Of a stretch of DNA of 52,114 bases, positions 8,254 to 15,523 are shown piece by piece; within the stretch, counting starts at the first letter, position 1, and every line of letters begins with the position of its first letter. A program made the translations under genes and the position numbers. The notes beneath the pieces were generated by a model that saw only the letters and a program-made list of their open reading frames with translations, was not told where the DNA came from and ran no database searches. This DNA is from Streptomyces sp. Ncost-T10-10d (GTDB lineage Bacteria; Actinomycetota; Actinomycetes; Streptomycetales; Streptomycetaceae): positions 1 to 52,114 of the forward strand of contig NZ_FMDF01000047.1 of the NCBI RefSeq assembly GCF_900091955.1, written 5' to 3'.

Positions 8254-8820
8254 TCAATCCAAGCCCGCCTTCCAGCGGCGTTGACGCTCGAGCCAGTGCA
8301 CGTAGCGCGGTGAGGCCTCTCGGAGATCGATGCTGAGTGGGTACGGGTCGAACTCGTCAACGAGCAGCTTGCGGAGGAATTCGACCATGCCGCAGGGGAA
8401 CAGGGTGAAGTCGTCTTGGGTGTGGCGGCCGCAAACCAGGACACGCCACCGGTCAGGGTCGGGATCGGTAGTCAGCCAGCAGAGGATGTCTGGTCCAGAG
8501 GTGACGCCCCAGGCGAGGATATGGTCCGGGTTGATGTCCAGGCCTTCCTGGCCGCCCAGCATCTCCCAGGTGTAGCGGGCGTTCTCCGTCTCCTCCTCGA
8601 ACGTCCCGGGATCCCACTGGATGTACTCCTTCGGCAGGGGCATGAGGATGCAGACTTCCGCGAACGAGCCGGCACCGTACACGGACATGAAGGCCATGTA
8701 GTCCCGCGGGAGCCGCGTACCCCACCGCGCTTCCGCGGCCGACCAGTCGATCTCTTCGTCAGCGCCGAGATCTGGAGGAAGGATCTCGGCCAGTGCTGTG
8801 ATGCCTGTGGGGTCTTCCAT
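8254..8820 (-). CDS. SMI1/KNR4 (SUKH) family protein
   Basis: 188 residues. The SUKH signature is clear: DWSAAEARWGTRLPRDYMAFMSVYGAG (about 25-51), followed by the strand-rich part with WGVTSGPDILCWLTTD. In bacteria SUKH proteins are widely found as immunity proteins to polymorphic and contact-dependent toxins. No toxin gene is adjacent here, so it may be an orphan immunity gene or a housekeeping member. Confidence 0.85.
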   Translation of the reverse strand: MEDPTGITALAEILPPDLGADEEIDWSAAEARWGTRLPRDYMAFMSVYGAGSFAEVCILMPLPKEYIQWDPGTFEEETENARYTWEMLGGQEGLDINPDHILAWGVTSGPDILCWLTTDPDPDRWRVLVCGRHTQDDFTLFPCGMVEFLRKLLVDEFDPYPLSIDLREASPRYVHWLERQRRWKAGLD

Positions 8821-8931
8821 GGCAATCCCTTCAATCGGATCACCGAGAGCCTACGAAAATGCACTGACAACCAGCGCAGCGGATTCAGACGTTCTTGTCG
8901 GCCGCGACCAGCACTTTCGCAACAGGCCCTG

Positions 8932-9051
8932 GTCGAGCACGGCGGCGACGGCTTCGATCTCTACGAGCTGGTCGTCGTAGCCGAGCACGGTGACTCCGAT
9001 CAGTGTGCTGGGGACATCGTGGTCACCGAACGCGTCCCGGGCCACCTCCCA
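8932..9051 (-). pseudogene. Remnant of a Rid/YjgF-family gene
   Basis: The minus strand reads WEVARDAFGDHDVPSTLIG then VTVLGYDDQLVEIEAVAAVL, the characteristic C-terminal block of Rid-family proteins (the conserved PP/PSTLxGVxxL and VEIEAVA strands). Upstream of this block the frame loses all similarity, and downstream it reads through instead of stopping. The first two-thirds of the gene are therefore absent. Confidence 0.5.
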
Positions 9052-9136
9052 GGCAGAGGATGGGGAGCTGCCGCGGGTCCTCGGCTGCGGTCGGGCATGC
9101 GCGGATGCGGCCGACGGGACAGACAGGACCTGCAAC

Positions 9137-9904
9137 TCAGCGAAGGCGCGAGGAGGACAGGATCGAGGCCAGGTGAGCCACGACCATGACCCACGTGATG
9201 GCCGCGATCGCCAGCACTGTCACCTGGGTCGCCTCGATGCTGCCCATGAACAGGTCGACCACGGCGACCGCGAGCAGGACGAGGGACGCCTCGATGCCGT
9301 TGGTGATCCGGTGGATCTTGAAGGCCGAGGCCAGCCGTCGCGCCGAGGCGAGCCCCGCCGAACGCGGCCGGGTCGCCTCGTCGTCGGCGAGCGGCAGACC
9401 GCGGCGGTAGCGCGCGACATCCACCAGGTCCGTGGACGCCTTCAGCAGGACGACTCCGAGCGCCGCCGCGAGCCCCACCGACACCCAGAGGTCCGAAGCG
9501 CCGCGCGCCGCCCGGAAGCCGGCCCCGATCATGAGCGCCGCATCCGCCAAGTAGGCCCCGAGTCGGTCGACGTAGATGCCCGTCGCACTGTTCTGCCCCT
9601 TCCAGCGCGCCACTTCGCCGTCCACGCAGTCGAAGAGCAGGAACAGCTGGAAGAGCACCGCCGCGAGCACGGCCCCCGTCAGGCCGGGTATGAGGAGCGC
9701 GAAGCCGGAGGCCACCCCGCACACCACCATCGTCCAGGTGAGCTGATCGGGCGTCACTCGCGTACGCACCAGCTGCCGGGTGGTCCGCAGGGAGATCCGC
9801 CGCATGTACAGGCGGCCCGCCCAGTGCTCCCCGTTACGGCTCTGAAGCTTCGCGTTCGGCTGACAGACCTCACGCAGCTCTGCCAATGCCGGAGCACTCG
9901 TCAT
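9137..9904 (-). CDS. CDP-alcohol phosphatidyltransferase family membrane protein
   Basis: 255 residues, RBS GAAGGA ahead of the ATG at 9904. It has about six membrane helices (60-90, 118-130, 140-156, 205-225, 230-248). The CDP-OH-P motif is D92-x2-D95-G96-x2-A99-R100-x8-G109-x3-D113, but the fourth aspartate is replaced by Ala117. In characterised enzymes the four Asp bind the divalent metals and activate the acceptor alcohol. It would make a phosphodiester-linked lipid from a CDP-activated donor; acceptor and donor are not readable. It stands alone. Confidence 0.85.
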   Translation of the reverse strand: MTSAPALAELREVCQPNAKLQSRNGEHWAGRLYMRRISLRTTRQLVRTRVTPDQLTWTMVVCGVASGFALLIPGLTGAVLAAVLFQLFLLFDCVDGEVARWKGQNSATGIYVDRLGAYLADAALMIGAGFRAARGASDLWVSVGLAAALGVVLLKASTDLVDVARYRRGLPLADDEATRPRSAGLASARRLASAFKIHRITNGIEASLVLLAVAVVDLFMGSIEATQVTVLAIAAITWVMVVAHLASILSSSRLR

Positions 9905-9970
9905 GACGTTCCTTCACCCACCTGTCCCGTGGCCCAGCAGTGATCACCACAGGGTAGAGACCCCACTTGT

Positions 9971-10957
9971 TCAGGCCGACAGGAGGTGCGGTTCGTCGGC
10001 TGTGCAGTCGTGGCAGTGGCCGGGGGTGAGGGAACGGAAGGCGCGGTCGCAGCGGTCGCAGTTCTGGAGCGGGGCGGCCTGGTAGGTGGGAGTGGCCGGG
10101 GGTGGGAGGAGGGCGATGAGGCGGTGCCTCAAGAATTTGGCCGGGAATCTGAGGGGCTGGGGGAGGTCGCTGGTGAGGGCCTGGCGGACGGCAGCGGGCG
10201 TGGTGCCGCGTTCGAACCAGGTGGCGACGGCGGGGGCGAGGTGGTGGATGTCGCGCTCGGTGAGGGTGATGTGGGGTGTGCGGCGGTGGAGGTCGGTGAG
10301 GAGCGCGGTGGCGGCCTGGAGGAGCTGGGGGAGGGGGTTGGCGGGTTGGGGGAGCGGCGGGGGCGGGGGCTTGGACGCGGTGGGGGCGGGGACGTAGGGG
10401 GATGCGGGGCGCGGTGGAGGTGTGGGGGTTACGGCTGTGGTGGCCGGCGGTGCGGGTGCCTCGGGTGCCTCGGGGGTCGGTGGTGCGGGAGTGGCGACCG
10501 GGGCCAGGGCGGGGGCCGGGGCAGCGACCGGGGCTGGGTGAATGGGTTTGGGGCGTCGTCCGGGGGCCGGGACGGGGTGGGCGTCGGTGGAGCCCGGTTG
10601 GTTGTACGAGCAGGTGCGGGTGACGACGCGGCCGTTGGGGAGGCGTTCGCGGGTGCGGCGCAGGTAGCCGTGGACTTCCAGTTCGCGCAGTGCGGCGGCG
10701 ATGCGGGCCTCGCTGTCCGGGAAGCGTTCGGCGAGGGGCTTGATCCCGATCTTCGTCCCGGCGGGGAGTGACTGGATGTGGGTGGCGAGGCCGATCGCGA
10801 GGAGGGAGAGCACGCGGTGCTGGGCCAGGTGGTTGCCGACGACCGTGAAGTGGCTGCTGTGGCGGGAATTGATGTGTACGACACCGGATGACGGCGTGGC
10901 GTCCCCGGGAACGGGAGACGGGGCGCGCGAGGGCGCGCTAACCTGCTGGGTATCCAT
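9971..10957 (-). CDS. HTH protein with a proline-rich linker and C-terminal zinc knuckle
   Basis: 328 residues from the ATG at 10957; an in-frame extension upstream is unlikely because it lacks a ribosome site. Residues about 30-120 form a winged-helix domain (FTVVGNHLAQHRVLSLLAIG ... KPLAERFPDSEARIAAALRE ... LEVHGYLRRTRERL). A roughly 100-residue Pro/Ala-rich linker follows, then a helical domain and a terminal C-x2-C...C-x2-C zinc knuckle (NCDRCDRAF, GHCHDC). This composite is a Streptomyces-type DNA-binding protein of unknown target. The 330-bp region upstream holds an 18-bp palindrome. Confidence 0.75.
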   Translation of the reverse strand: MDTQQVSAPSRAPSPVPGDATPSSGVVHINSRHSSHFTVVGNHLAQHRVLSLLAIGLATHIQSLPAGTKIGIKPLAERFPDSEARIAAALRELEVHGYLRRTRERLPNGRVVTRTCSYNQPGSTDAHPVPAPGRRPKPIHPAPVAAPAPALAPVATPAPPTPEAPEAPAPPATTAVTPTPPPRPASPYVPAPTASKPPPPPLPQPANPLPQLLQAATALLTDLHRRTPHITLTERDIHHLAPAVATWFERGTTPAAVRQALTSDLPQPLRFPAKFLRHRLIALLPPPATPTYQAAPLQNCDRCDRAFRSLTPGHCHDCTADEPHLLSA

Positions 10958-11165
10958 CGGGAAGCCTTTACTTCCTCGGTGGTCAGGCCCTCGATCGGGA
11001 TTCGCTCTCCCGGCCGGGGGCCGACGCATGTTTGCGGTTGCCGCGGCGAGCATATGCCAGCCAACCGCTGTGAAATCCAGCTCAGTTGGCAAACCTCACC
11101 CGTGTGAGTGACGGGCCTCAGGTTGAGGCCGGGGGAGGGGTTGGGTTGGGAAGTTCCTTCTTCCC

Positions 11166-11183
11166 AAAGGCTTTAAAGCCTTT
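11166..11183. promoter_or_regulatory. 18-bp perfect palindrome AAAGGCTTTAAAGCCTTT
   Basis: It lies in the gap between the HTH gene (start 10957) and the end of the DUF397 gene (11288). The ten bases AAGCCTTTAC recur at 10962-10971, immediately upstream of the HTH start. This suggests a binding site, possibly for the HTH protein itself. The AT-rich core stands out in a GC-rich background. Confidence 0.5.
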
Positions 11184-11287
11184 ACGTCGGGGGCCGCCGC
11201 ATCGCGGTCGACCGGGTCGTGGCGCACCGGGTCGCGGCTGTCGCGATCCGGTGCGGGACCAGGTGTGCCAGGCGGATCGGGCCGCGC

Positions 11288-11533
11288 TCAGCCCTGGCGC
11301 GCGTACGAGACGAAGGCGGACCAGGTGGCGGGGGTGACGTCGAGGTGGGGGCCCTGGACGTTCTTGGAGTCGCGGATGTGGATGGTGGTGGGGCAGGTGG
11401 CGACCTCGACGCATTCGCCGCCCTCTCCGCTGCTGTGACTGGACTTGCGCCAGTCGTAGGCGACCTCGACGCAGGTTCCACCTTCGCCGCCGCTGTAGCT
11501 GCTCTTGAACCAGTGCAGTTGCTCGGTGTTCAT
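11288..11533 (-). CDS. DUF397 small protein with a partially duplicated domain
   Basis: 81 residues. It has one complete DUF397 domain (WRKSSHSSGEGGECVEVA ... IHIRDSKNVQGPHLDV ... WSAFVSYAR) preceded by an extra copy of its first third (WFKSSYSGGEGGTCVEVA). The start codon overlaps the stop of the upstream XRE gene by 4 nt (ATGA), so the two are co-translated. DUF397 proteins pair with XRE-DUF5753 regulators throughout Streptomyces (WhiJ-type loci); they probably modulate the partner regulator. Confidence 0.88.
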   Translation of the reverse strand: MNTEQLHWFKSSYSGGEGGTCVEVAYDWRKSSHSSGEGGECVEVATCPTTIHIRDSKNVQGPHLDVTPATWSAFVSYARQG

Positions 11534-12396
11534 AGCTCTCCCAGCATCTTCTCGATCAGCGTCAGGGACTCCGCGGGGGTGAGAGCCCGCGAGCGGATGA
11601 TCCCATAGCGCTCGCTGAACACCCGGACTTCCTCTGGGTCAGTGATCAGCCGCGCATGACCGTATGTCTCCGTGTACGCCGCTTCCTGGCGGCCCTTGGG
11701 CGTGAGGAGTGTGAACGAGGCATCCAGGCTGGGGTGTTCCTCCCGGTCGGTTGTCATGACCTGAAGTTCCACAGTTCGCATGCGGCCAGCACTCAAGAGC
11801 CTCTGCAACTGTTGTCTGTGCACGGCTTGCCCGCCGATCGGACGTTCCAGGATGGCTTCCTCCAGCACATAGCTGAATGTTGGCGCGGGCCAGCGGTCGA
11901 AGATCCGCTGGCGGTCCATTCGGTCCGCCACCCGCTTCTCGATCGTCTGCTCATCCAGTAGTGGCCGTCGCTGTGTAAAGACTGCACGTGCGTAGTCCTC
12001 GGTTTGGAGAAGGCCCGGCACGGCCTGCGTGCTGTAGATGTGCAACGCAACTGCATCCGCCTCCACACGCGCGTAGTCCCGGAACCAGTCCGGGTGCCGC
12101 GTCCGTGTCCGCGACAACGCCTCCCGTACCTCGTCGACCGCCGCTCGCAGCACGCCGCCCGCGTCCAGCACTTGGTCCGCGCGCCCCAGGAAGTCCGGCT
12201 GTGGCGTCCGCACGCCCCGCTCCATCGCGGAGATCAGGTCCTCCCCGCAATGCGCAGCGAGCCCCAGATCCTTCTGGCTCAGGCCCGCGCGTTCCCGCAG
12301 CACCTTGATCTGCTTGCCCAGCGCCCTGAACAGGTGCGCCGTCCCGTCCGACTCGGCCGGTCGCTCCGGTCGTTCCTCGCGTTCCGCGTTCGTCAT
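11530..12396 (-). CDS. XRE-DUF5753 transcriptional regulator (WhiJ-like)
   Basis: 288 residues. An XRE helix-turn-helix spans about 27-80 (GKQIKVLRERAGLSQKDLGL ... EDLISAMERGVRTP). It is followed by the long DUF5753 ligand/partner domain (DWFRDYARVEADAVALHIYS ... VPGLLQTEDYARAVF ... to the C-terminus). It forms a complete WhiJ-type locus with the coupled DUF397 gene and the divergent HATPase gene. WhiJ-type regulators influence development and antibiotic production in Streptomyces; the target of this one is unknown. Confidence 0.9.
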   Translation of the reverse strand: MTNAEREERPERPAESDGTAHLFRALGKQIKVLRERAGLSQKDLGLAAHCGEDLISAMERGVRTPQPDFLGRADQVLDAGGVLRAAVDEVREALSRTRTRHPDWFRDYARVEADAVALHIYSTQAVPGLLQTEDYARAVFTQRRPLLDEQTIEKRVADRMDRQRIFDRWPAPTFSYVLEEAILERPIGGQAVHRQQLQRLLSAGRMRTVELQVMTTDREEHPSLDASFTLLTPKGRQEAAYTETYGHARLITDPEEVRVFSERYGIIRSRALTPAESLTLIEKMLGEL

Positions 12397-12530
12397 CTAC
12401 CCCGCACCGCTCTCTGTCTGCCCGGTCACGGCCGACGCCCCGTACAGCCGACCGGGCGCGCCCGTACAGCTCCTCGGAGTCGTGGTGTCACTCCTGGTCA
12501 GCGTACGAGCGACCGGACACGCTGAGTCAC

Positions 12531-12950
12531 ATGAACGCCGAAATCACCCTTGTGGGCGCCGAGTTCGTCCAGCGGTTCAGCGCCACCCGCCGAGGCGCGC
12601 GGCTCGCCCGTCGGCTCGCTGTGCATCAACTCGACGAGTGGGGTGTGCCGTACGGGAGCGAGCTCTCGGACGATGCCGCCGTGATCGTGTCCGAGCTGGC
12701 TGCCAACGCGGTGCTGCACGGGCTCGTAGCGGGGCGGGACTTCGAACTGAGGCTCGTCGTCCTCGCGGGCACGCTCCGGATCGAGGTGTCGGACGCGCGG
12801 GGAGAGCGGGGGCCGGAGCCTCAACCGAACCGGCCCGGCGCGGAGTCGGGGTACGGCCTGCATCTGGTCGAGGCGCTGGCGACGTCGTGGGGCGTGAAGG
12901 ACCGGGGCGTGGGCAAGACGGTCTGGGCCGAGTTGGCCACGACCCCGTGA
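12531..12950 (+). CDS. HATPase_c_2 ATP-binding protein (anti-sigma-like)
   Basis: 139 residues. It shows the GHKL-fold N box (VSELAANAVLHG, about residues 58-69), a D-containing G1 region (LRIEVSDARGE) and the G2 box GYGLHLVEAL, without any sensor or dimerisation domain. This is the stand-alone serine-kinase/anti-sigma-type ATPase abundant in Streptomyces. It diverges from the XRE-DUF5753 gene, the classic third member of these loci, and its target protein is unknown. Confidence 0.88.
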   Translation: MNAEITLVGAEFVQRFSATRRGARLARRLAVHQLDEWGVPYGSELSDDAAVIVSELAANAVLHGLVAGRDFELRLVVLAGTLRIEVSDARGERGPEPQPNRPGAESGYGLHLVEALATSWGVKDRGVGKTVWAELATTP

Positions 12951-12953
12951 CGG

Positions 12954-13205
12954 TCAGCCGATGCGGCCGAGGTGAATCACGATAATGGTGACCTGGGCTT
13001 CTGCGGTCTCGTACAGCACTCGGTAGCGTCCGACGTGCACGCGTCGCAGCGTGGGGGAGCCGTACGGCGCAGATCCTTGTGGCAGAGGGTTGTCGGCGAG
13101 CAGGTCGATGGCATCCGTCAACTGGCGCAAGCCGTCTGGATCGTCCTTGAGGAACCGGGCAGCCTGGTCGATGGCGTGCTCGTCCCACGTGATCAGAAAC
13201 GTCAA
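12954..13205 (-). CDS. RelE/ParE-family toxin
   Basis: 83 residues, basic, with the RelE fold order (helix AARFLKDDPDGLRQLTDAID, then LRRVHVGRYRVLYETAEAQVTIIVIHLGRIG). The conserved arginines in RRVHVGRYR and the C-terminal strand fit a ribosome-dependent mRNA interferase or a gyrase-type ParE; the subtype is uncertain. Its start overlaps the antitoxin stop by 4 nt, antitoxin first, as is usual. Confidence 0.85.
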   Translation of the reverse strand: MTFLITWDEHAIDQAARFLKDDPDGLRQLTDAIDLLADNPLPQGSAPYGSPTLRRVHVGRYRVLYETAEAQVTIIVIHLGRIG

Positions 13206-13456
13206 CGCTGCTCCAGGCCAAGTCGTGCACGGACCTGGTCATGCGGAACGGTTTCCACGGTGCCGGCGGCCTGGCGTGCCCGGTACTGGGCGAGGGCCAG
13301 GGCATCCTCCAGTTCGGCCAGTTCCTGAGGATTGATCAGTATGGCCGCCGGCTGACCGTGGTCGGTGATCGTGATGCGTTCTCGTGCATTCGAGGCTCTG
13401 CGGACGAGCGAGCCGAAGCGGGCGCGGGCTTCAGCGATCGGCAATGTGTCACTCAT
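13202..13456 (-). CDS. Phd/YefM-family antitoxin
   Basis: 84 residues from the ATG at 13456. The N-terminal Phd/YefM DNA-binding fold is clear (LPIAEARARFGSLVRRASNA, then RITITDHGQPAAILINPQEL). It is followed by an acidic/helical toxin-binding tail (ELEDALALAQYRARQAAG). Frame sequence upstream of this ATG belongs to an RNHCP remnant. The overlapping palindromes at 13456-13480 cover the start codon and probably form the autoregulatory operator. Confidence 0.88.
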   Translation of the reverse strand: MSDTLPIAEARARFGSLVRRASNARERITITDHGQPAAILINPQELAELEDALALAQYRARQAAGTVETVPHDQVRARLGLEQR

Positions 13457-13480
13457 GCACAGAAGTGTGCACTTGGTGCA
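13456..13480. promoter_or_regulatory. Toxin-antitoxin operator: two overlapping palindromes
   Basis: TGCACA-N4-TGTGCA (13456-13471) and TGCAC-TTG-GTGCA (13468-13480) overlap each other and the antitoxin ATG. Both contain TGCAC/GTGCA half-sites, as expected for cooperative binding of an antitoxin-toxin complex. Their position implies a leaderless or very short-leader mRNA. Confidence 0.65.
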
Positions 13481-13519
13481 TCTTGTGTCCAGTGTGGGCG
13501 GCGGTATCGGGCCCTCGGT

Positions 13520-13612
13520 GCCGGCGGGCGTACCGCCATCCGTATCAGGGCGGGGGTGTTGTTGTTCCCCGCGGTGCGGTTGGTGTTGAGCTTGCCGCAG
13601 GTCAGGCACCAC
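13520..13612 (-). pseudogene. C-terminal remnant of an RNHCP gene
   Basis: The minus strand reads WCLTCGKLNTNRTAGNNN then TPALIRMAVRPPAP, matching ECLTCGELSANRIAGDDNA and LALMRMAVRPL of the intact gene at 14201. It is a truncated third copy of the family, without start or zinc-knuckle half. Confidence 0.7.
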
Positions 13613-13682
13613 CCGGTCCGCACAACGTGACACCACCCCCTTCACATGTCACGTTCGTTCTCGACCACGCCCGCGCCGCGCG

Positions 13683-13811
13683 GCTTGGACGCCGGGCCTG
13701 GCAGGTTGCCGCCGCCTGCACCGCCGCTACGCATGCAAGCCTGAGCGCTTCCTCGCCTTCGTCGGTATCCCGGCCGCCCTCATCTGTCACCGCCGTCTCG
13801 CCACAGCCTGA
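13683..13811 (+). pseudogene. 3' remnant of an IS5-like transposase gene
   Basis: The frame ending at the TGA 13809-13811 reads GLAGCRRLHRRYACKPERFL then AFVGIPAALICHRRLATA. This is the characteristic C-terminal end of actinobacterial IS5-family DDE transposases (RRL.RRYE.K.EHFLAF..IA.ALI..RRL). Nothing of the catalytic core remains. It lies between the broken and intact RNHCP copies. Confidence 0.55.
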
Positions 13812-14152
13812 TCGGCGAGAGCACCGTTAGCCTCGGCCGCGTGATCTCTCCTGGTTGTCCCCTGGATCGCCTGTACGCGTTGTGGCCGAGTGCTCGCGCG
13901 TGCGCACAATCAGGAGCCGTGGGGTGACCTGTCCTACCTTGCAAGGCACTATGTGCTGTTCGTTCCCGGGCGGAGCACGTCGACGGCACTGTTCGCTCCC
14001 GACTCGGCCCGGGGCGCCTTGACGGAGTTGCGCGTGTCCTGCGTCCGGACACAGGCGCCCGTTTCGGCAGCCGTACGACCGTCATCAGAAACGCTGTCCT
14101 GAGCGAGCGGCTTGACCCGACCCGGATGCGCGAGACGGCGCGTACCACCCTC
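13812..14152. other. Non-coding stretch without a recognisable gene
   Basis: About 340 bp between the IS5-like remnant and the RNHCP terminator. Short open frames exist but show no ribosome site or family resemblance. It is probably degenerate insertion debris. Confidence 0.35.
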
Positions 14153-14194
14153 GGCGCCCGGTCGCCGTCGTCATCACGGCGGTGACCGGGCGCC
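14153..14194 (-). terminator. Hairpin terminator after the RNHCP operon
   Basis: Arms 14153-14163 and 14184-14194 pair perfectly over 11 bp and extend by about four more pairs with one G-T wobble. It is 7 bp downstream of the stop of the minus-strand RNHCP gene. Confidence 0.7.
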
Positions 14195-14200
14195 CCCTTG

Positions 14201-14617
14201 TCAGAGTGCGAGCAACGCTCGTACGGGGATGGCGGTGTCCGACAGCGGGCGTACCGCCATCCGCATCAGGGCGAGGGCGTTGTCGTCCCCCGCGATGCGG
14301 TTGGCGCTCAGCTCGCCGCAGGTCAGGCACTCGTGGATGATCGCCCACTCCCCGTCCTGCCGGACGGACAGACTGAGCGCCGTCATCCGCCCCCGGCAGT
14401 CGGCGGCCCGGTCTCCCGGTATCCGCAGATCGACGTGGAGGCTGGTCAGGCAGTGCGGGCAGTGGTTGCGATGCCCGGTGCCCGGTGCGTTCAGCGGTAC
14501 GTCGAGTCGGCAGCCCACGCAGCGGAACGCGTCGCCGTGGGCGCCGCCCGGTCCGTGCAGGACGTCCTTGCGCCGCTGCGGTCGGTGGGCCGGTCGGCGG
14601 GGTCTACGTCGTGGCAC
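14201..14617 (-). CDS. RNHCP domain protein (copy 1)
   Basis: 138 residues from a GTG with GGAGGT upstream. It has two CxxC pairs (FRCVGC and NHCPHC; the second contains the name-giving RNHCP sequence), a middle block ADCRGRMTALSLSVRQDGEW, and a second cysteine pair CLTCGE before RMAVRPLSDT. Cysteine spacing indicates two zinc ribbons. The family is small, mostly actinobacterial and of unknown function; nucleic-acid binding is only suggested by the ribbons. It sits 39 bp after a paralogue in the same orientation. Confidence 0.85.
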   Translation of the reverse strand: MPRRRPRRPAHRPQRRKDVLHGPGGAHGDAFRCVGCRLDVPLNAPGTGHRNHCPHCLTSLHVDLRIPGDRAADCRGRMTALSLSVRQDGEWAIIHECLTCGELSANRIAGDDNALALMRMAVRPLSDTAIPVRALLAL

Positions 14618-14656
14618 GGTGGGACCTCCGTCCTGTCCTCGGTCGTCGTCGGTGGG

Positions 14657-15058
14657 TCACAGGGCACCGAACGCTTCGAGAGGGAACGGCGGTTGGGCCA
14701 GCGGCCGCACGGCCATCCGCATCAGGATCAGCTGGTTGTCGTCCCCGCAGACCGGGTTCGAGGCCAGCTCGTCGCAGCGGGTGCAGCGGTGGATGACCAT
14801 CCAGTCGCCGGTGCGGAGCACCGCGATCGAGATCGGGGTCATGCGTGCCCCGCAGTCGGACGGACCGCCCTCCACGTGGTCGAGGCAGTGCTGCGAGTGC
14901 AGGCAGCTGGGGCAGTGGTTGCGGCGGCTGCCGTCGGGCGCGAGCGTGGCGACGGTCAGCCCGCACCGCAGACAGGTGAAGGTGTCGGTCCTCAGATAGG
15001 CGCTGGCGCCGTTGGCGGAGGACTTGGTCGGACGGTTGTGGGGGTTGTCGGTGGACAC
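14657..15058 (-). CDS. RNHCP domain protein (copy 2)
   Basis: 133 residues from a GTG with AAGGAG 8 bases upstream. The layout matches copy 1: FTCLRCG, RRNHCPSC, SDCGARMTPISIAVLRTGDW, HRCTRCDE, LMRMAVRPLAQ. Divergence between the two copies is substantial outside the cysteines, so the duplication is not recent. It is the first gene of a probable two-gene operon. A possible 14-codon leader frame lies upstream at 15191-15235. Confidence 0.85.
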   Translation of the reverse strand: MSTDNPHNRPTKSSANGASAYLRTDTFTCLRCGLTVATLAPDGSRRNHCPSCLHSQHCLDHVEGGPSDCGARMTPISIAVLRTGDWMVIHRCTRCDELASNPVCGDDNQLILMRMAVRPLAQPPFPLEAFGAL

Positions 15059-15432
15059 CCGGTTTTCTCCTTGCCGAAGAGGATGAGCAATGCAGCAGGG
15101 AAGTACCGAGCGGCCCTCGGGGGCATGGGCCGGAGAGGCGTGCGTCGTCAGCCGGAGATCACGTACTGACGGGGCGAAAACGCGTACCGGTCAGGGAACG
15201 CGGGTCAGCGCGATGCCGCGGGCGTGCGCATGCACGCAGCTCCGGTCGCCCCGGCGCGGTTGGAGGCGCGACGAGGGAGGCTCGGAACCACTGGCCGGGG
15301 CATACATCAACTTCTTTCCAGGGCAAGCGCCCATCGGTCACCGACGGTCGACACCGCGGTCGGGGTCCGAGCACGGTAACAACGCCCCGAGTCCGGGGCC
15401 AGCGATTAATCGACCGGCCGTGCGCCGACACG
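15059..15432. other. Promoter region of the RNHCP operon, otherwise empty
   Basis: No convincing gene. On the minus strand, 15235-15191 encodes a 14-codon frame (GTG start, GGAG five bases upstream, peptide MHAHARGIALTRVP) that could be a leader peptide; support is weak. Confidence 0.3.
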
Positions 15433-15479
15433 CGTACGGGCCGGGCGCCGCATCCGTGGTGGGGTGCCCGGCCCGTACG
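15433..15479 (-). terminator. Terminator of the apionate-type operon
   Basis: Perfect 14-bp arms 15433-15446 and 15466-15479 with a 19-nt loop, 45 bp beyond the last stop codon of the operon. Confidence 0.7.
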
Positions 15480-15523
15480 GGTACGGAACCGCCGCAGGCG
15501 CCGGGGCTACCGGCAGCGCCGGG

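Noticed and set aside
13890..14102. 70-codon plus-strand frame
   Set aside because: No RBS and no recognisable domain; lies in insertion debris.
15159..15431. 90-codon minus-strand frame upstream of the RNHCP operon
   Set aside because: Arg/Pro-rich composition typical of an unused frame in GC-rich DNA, no RBS.
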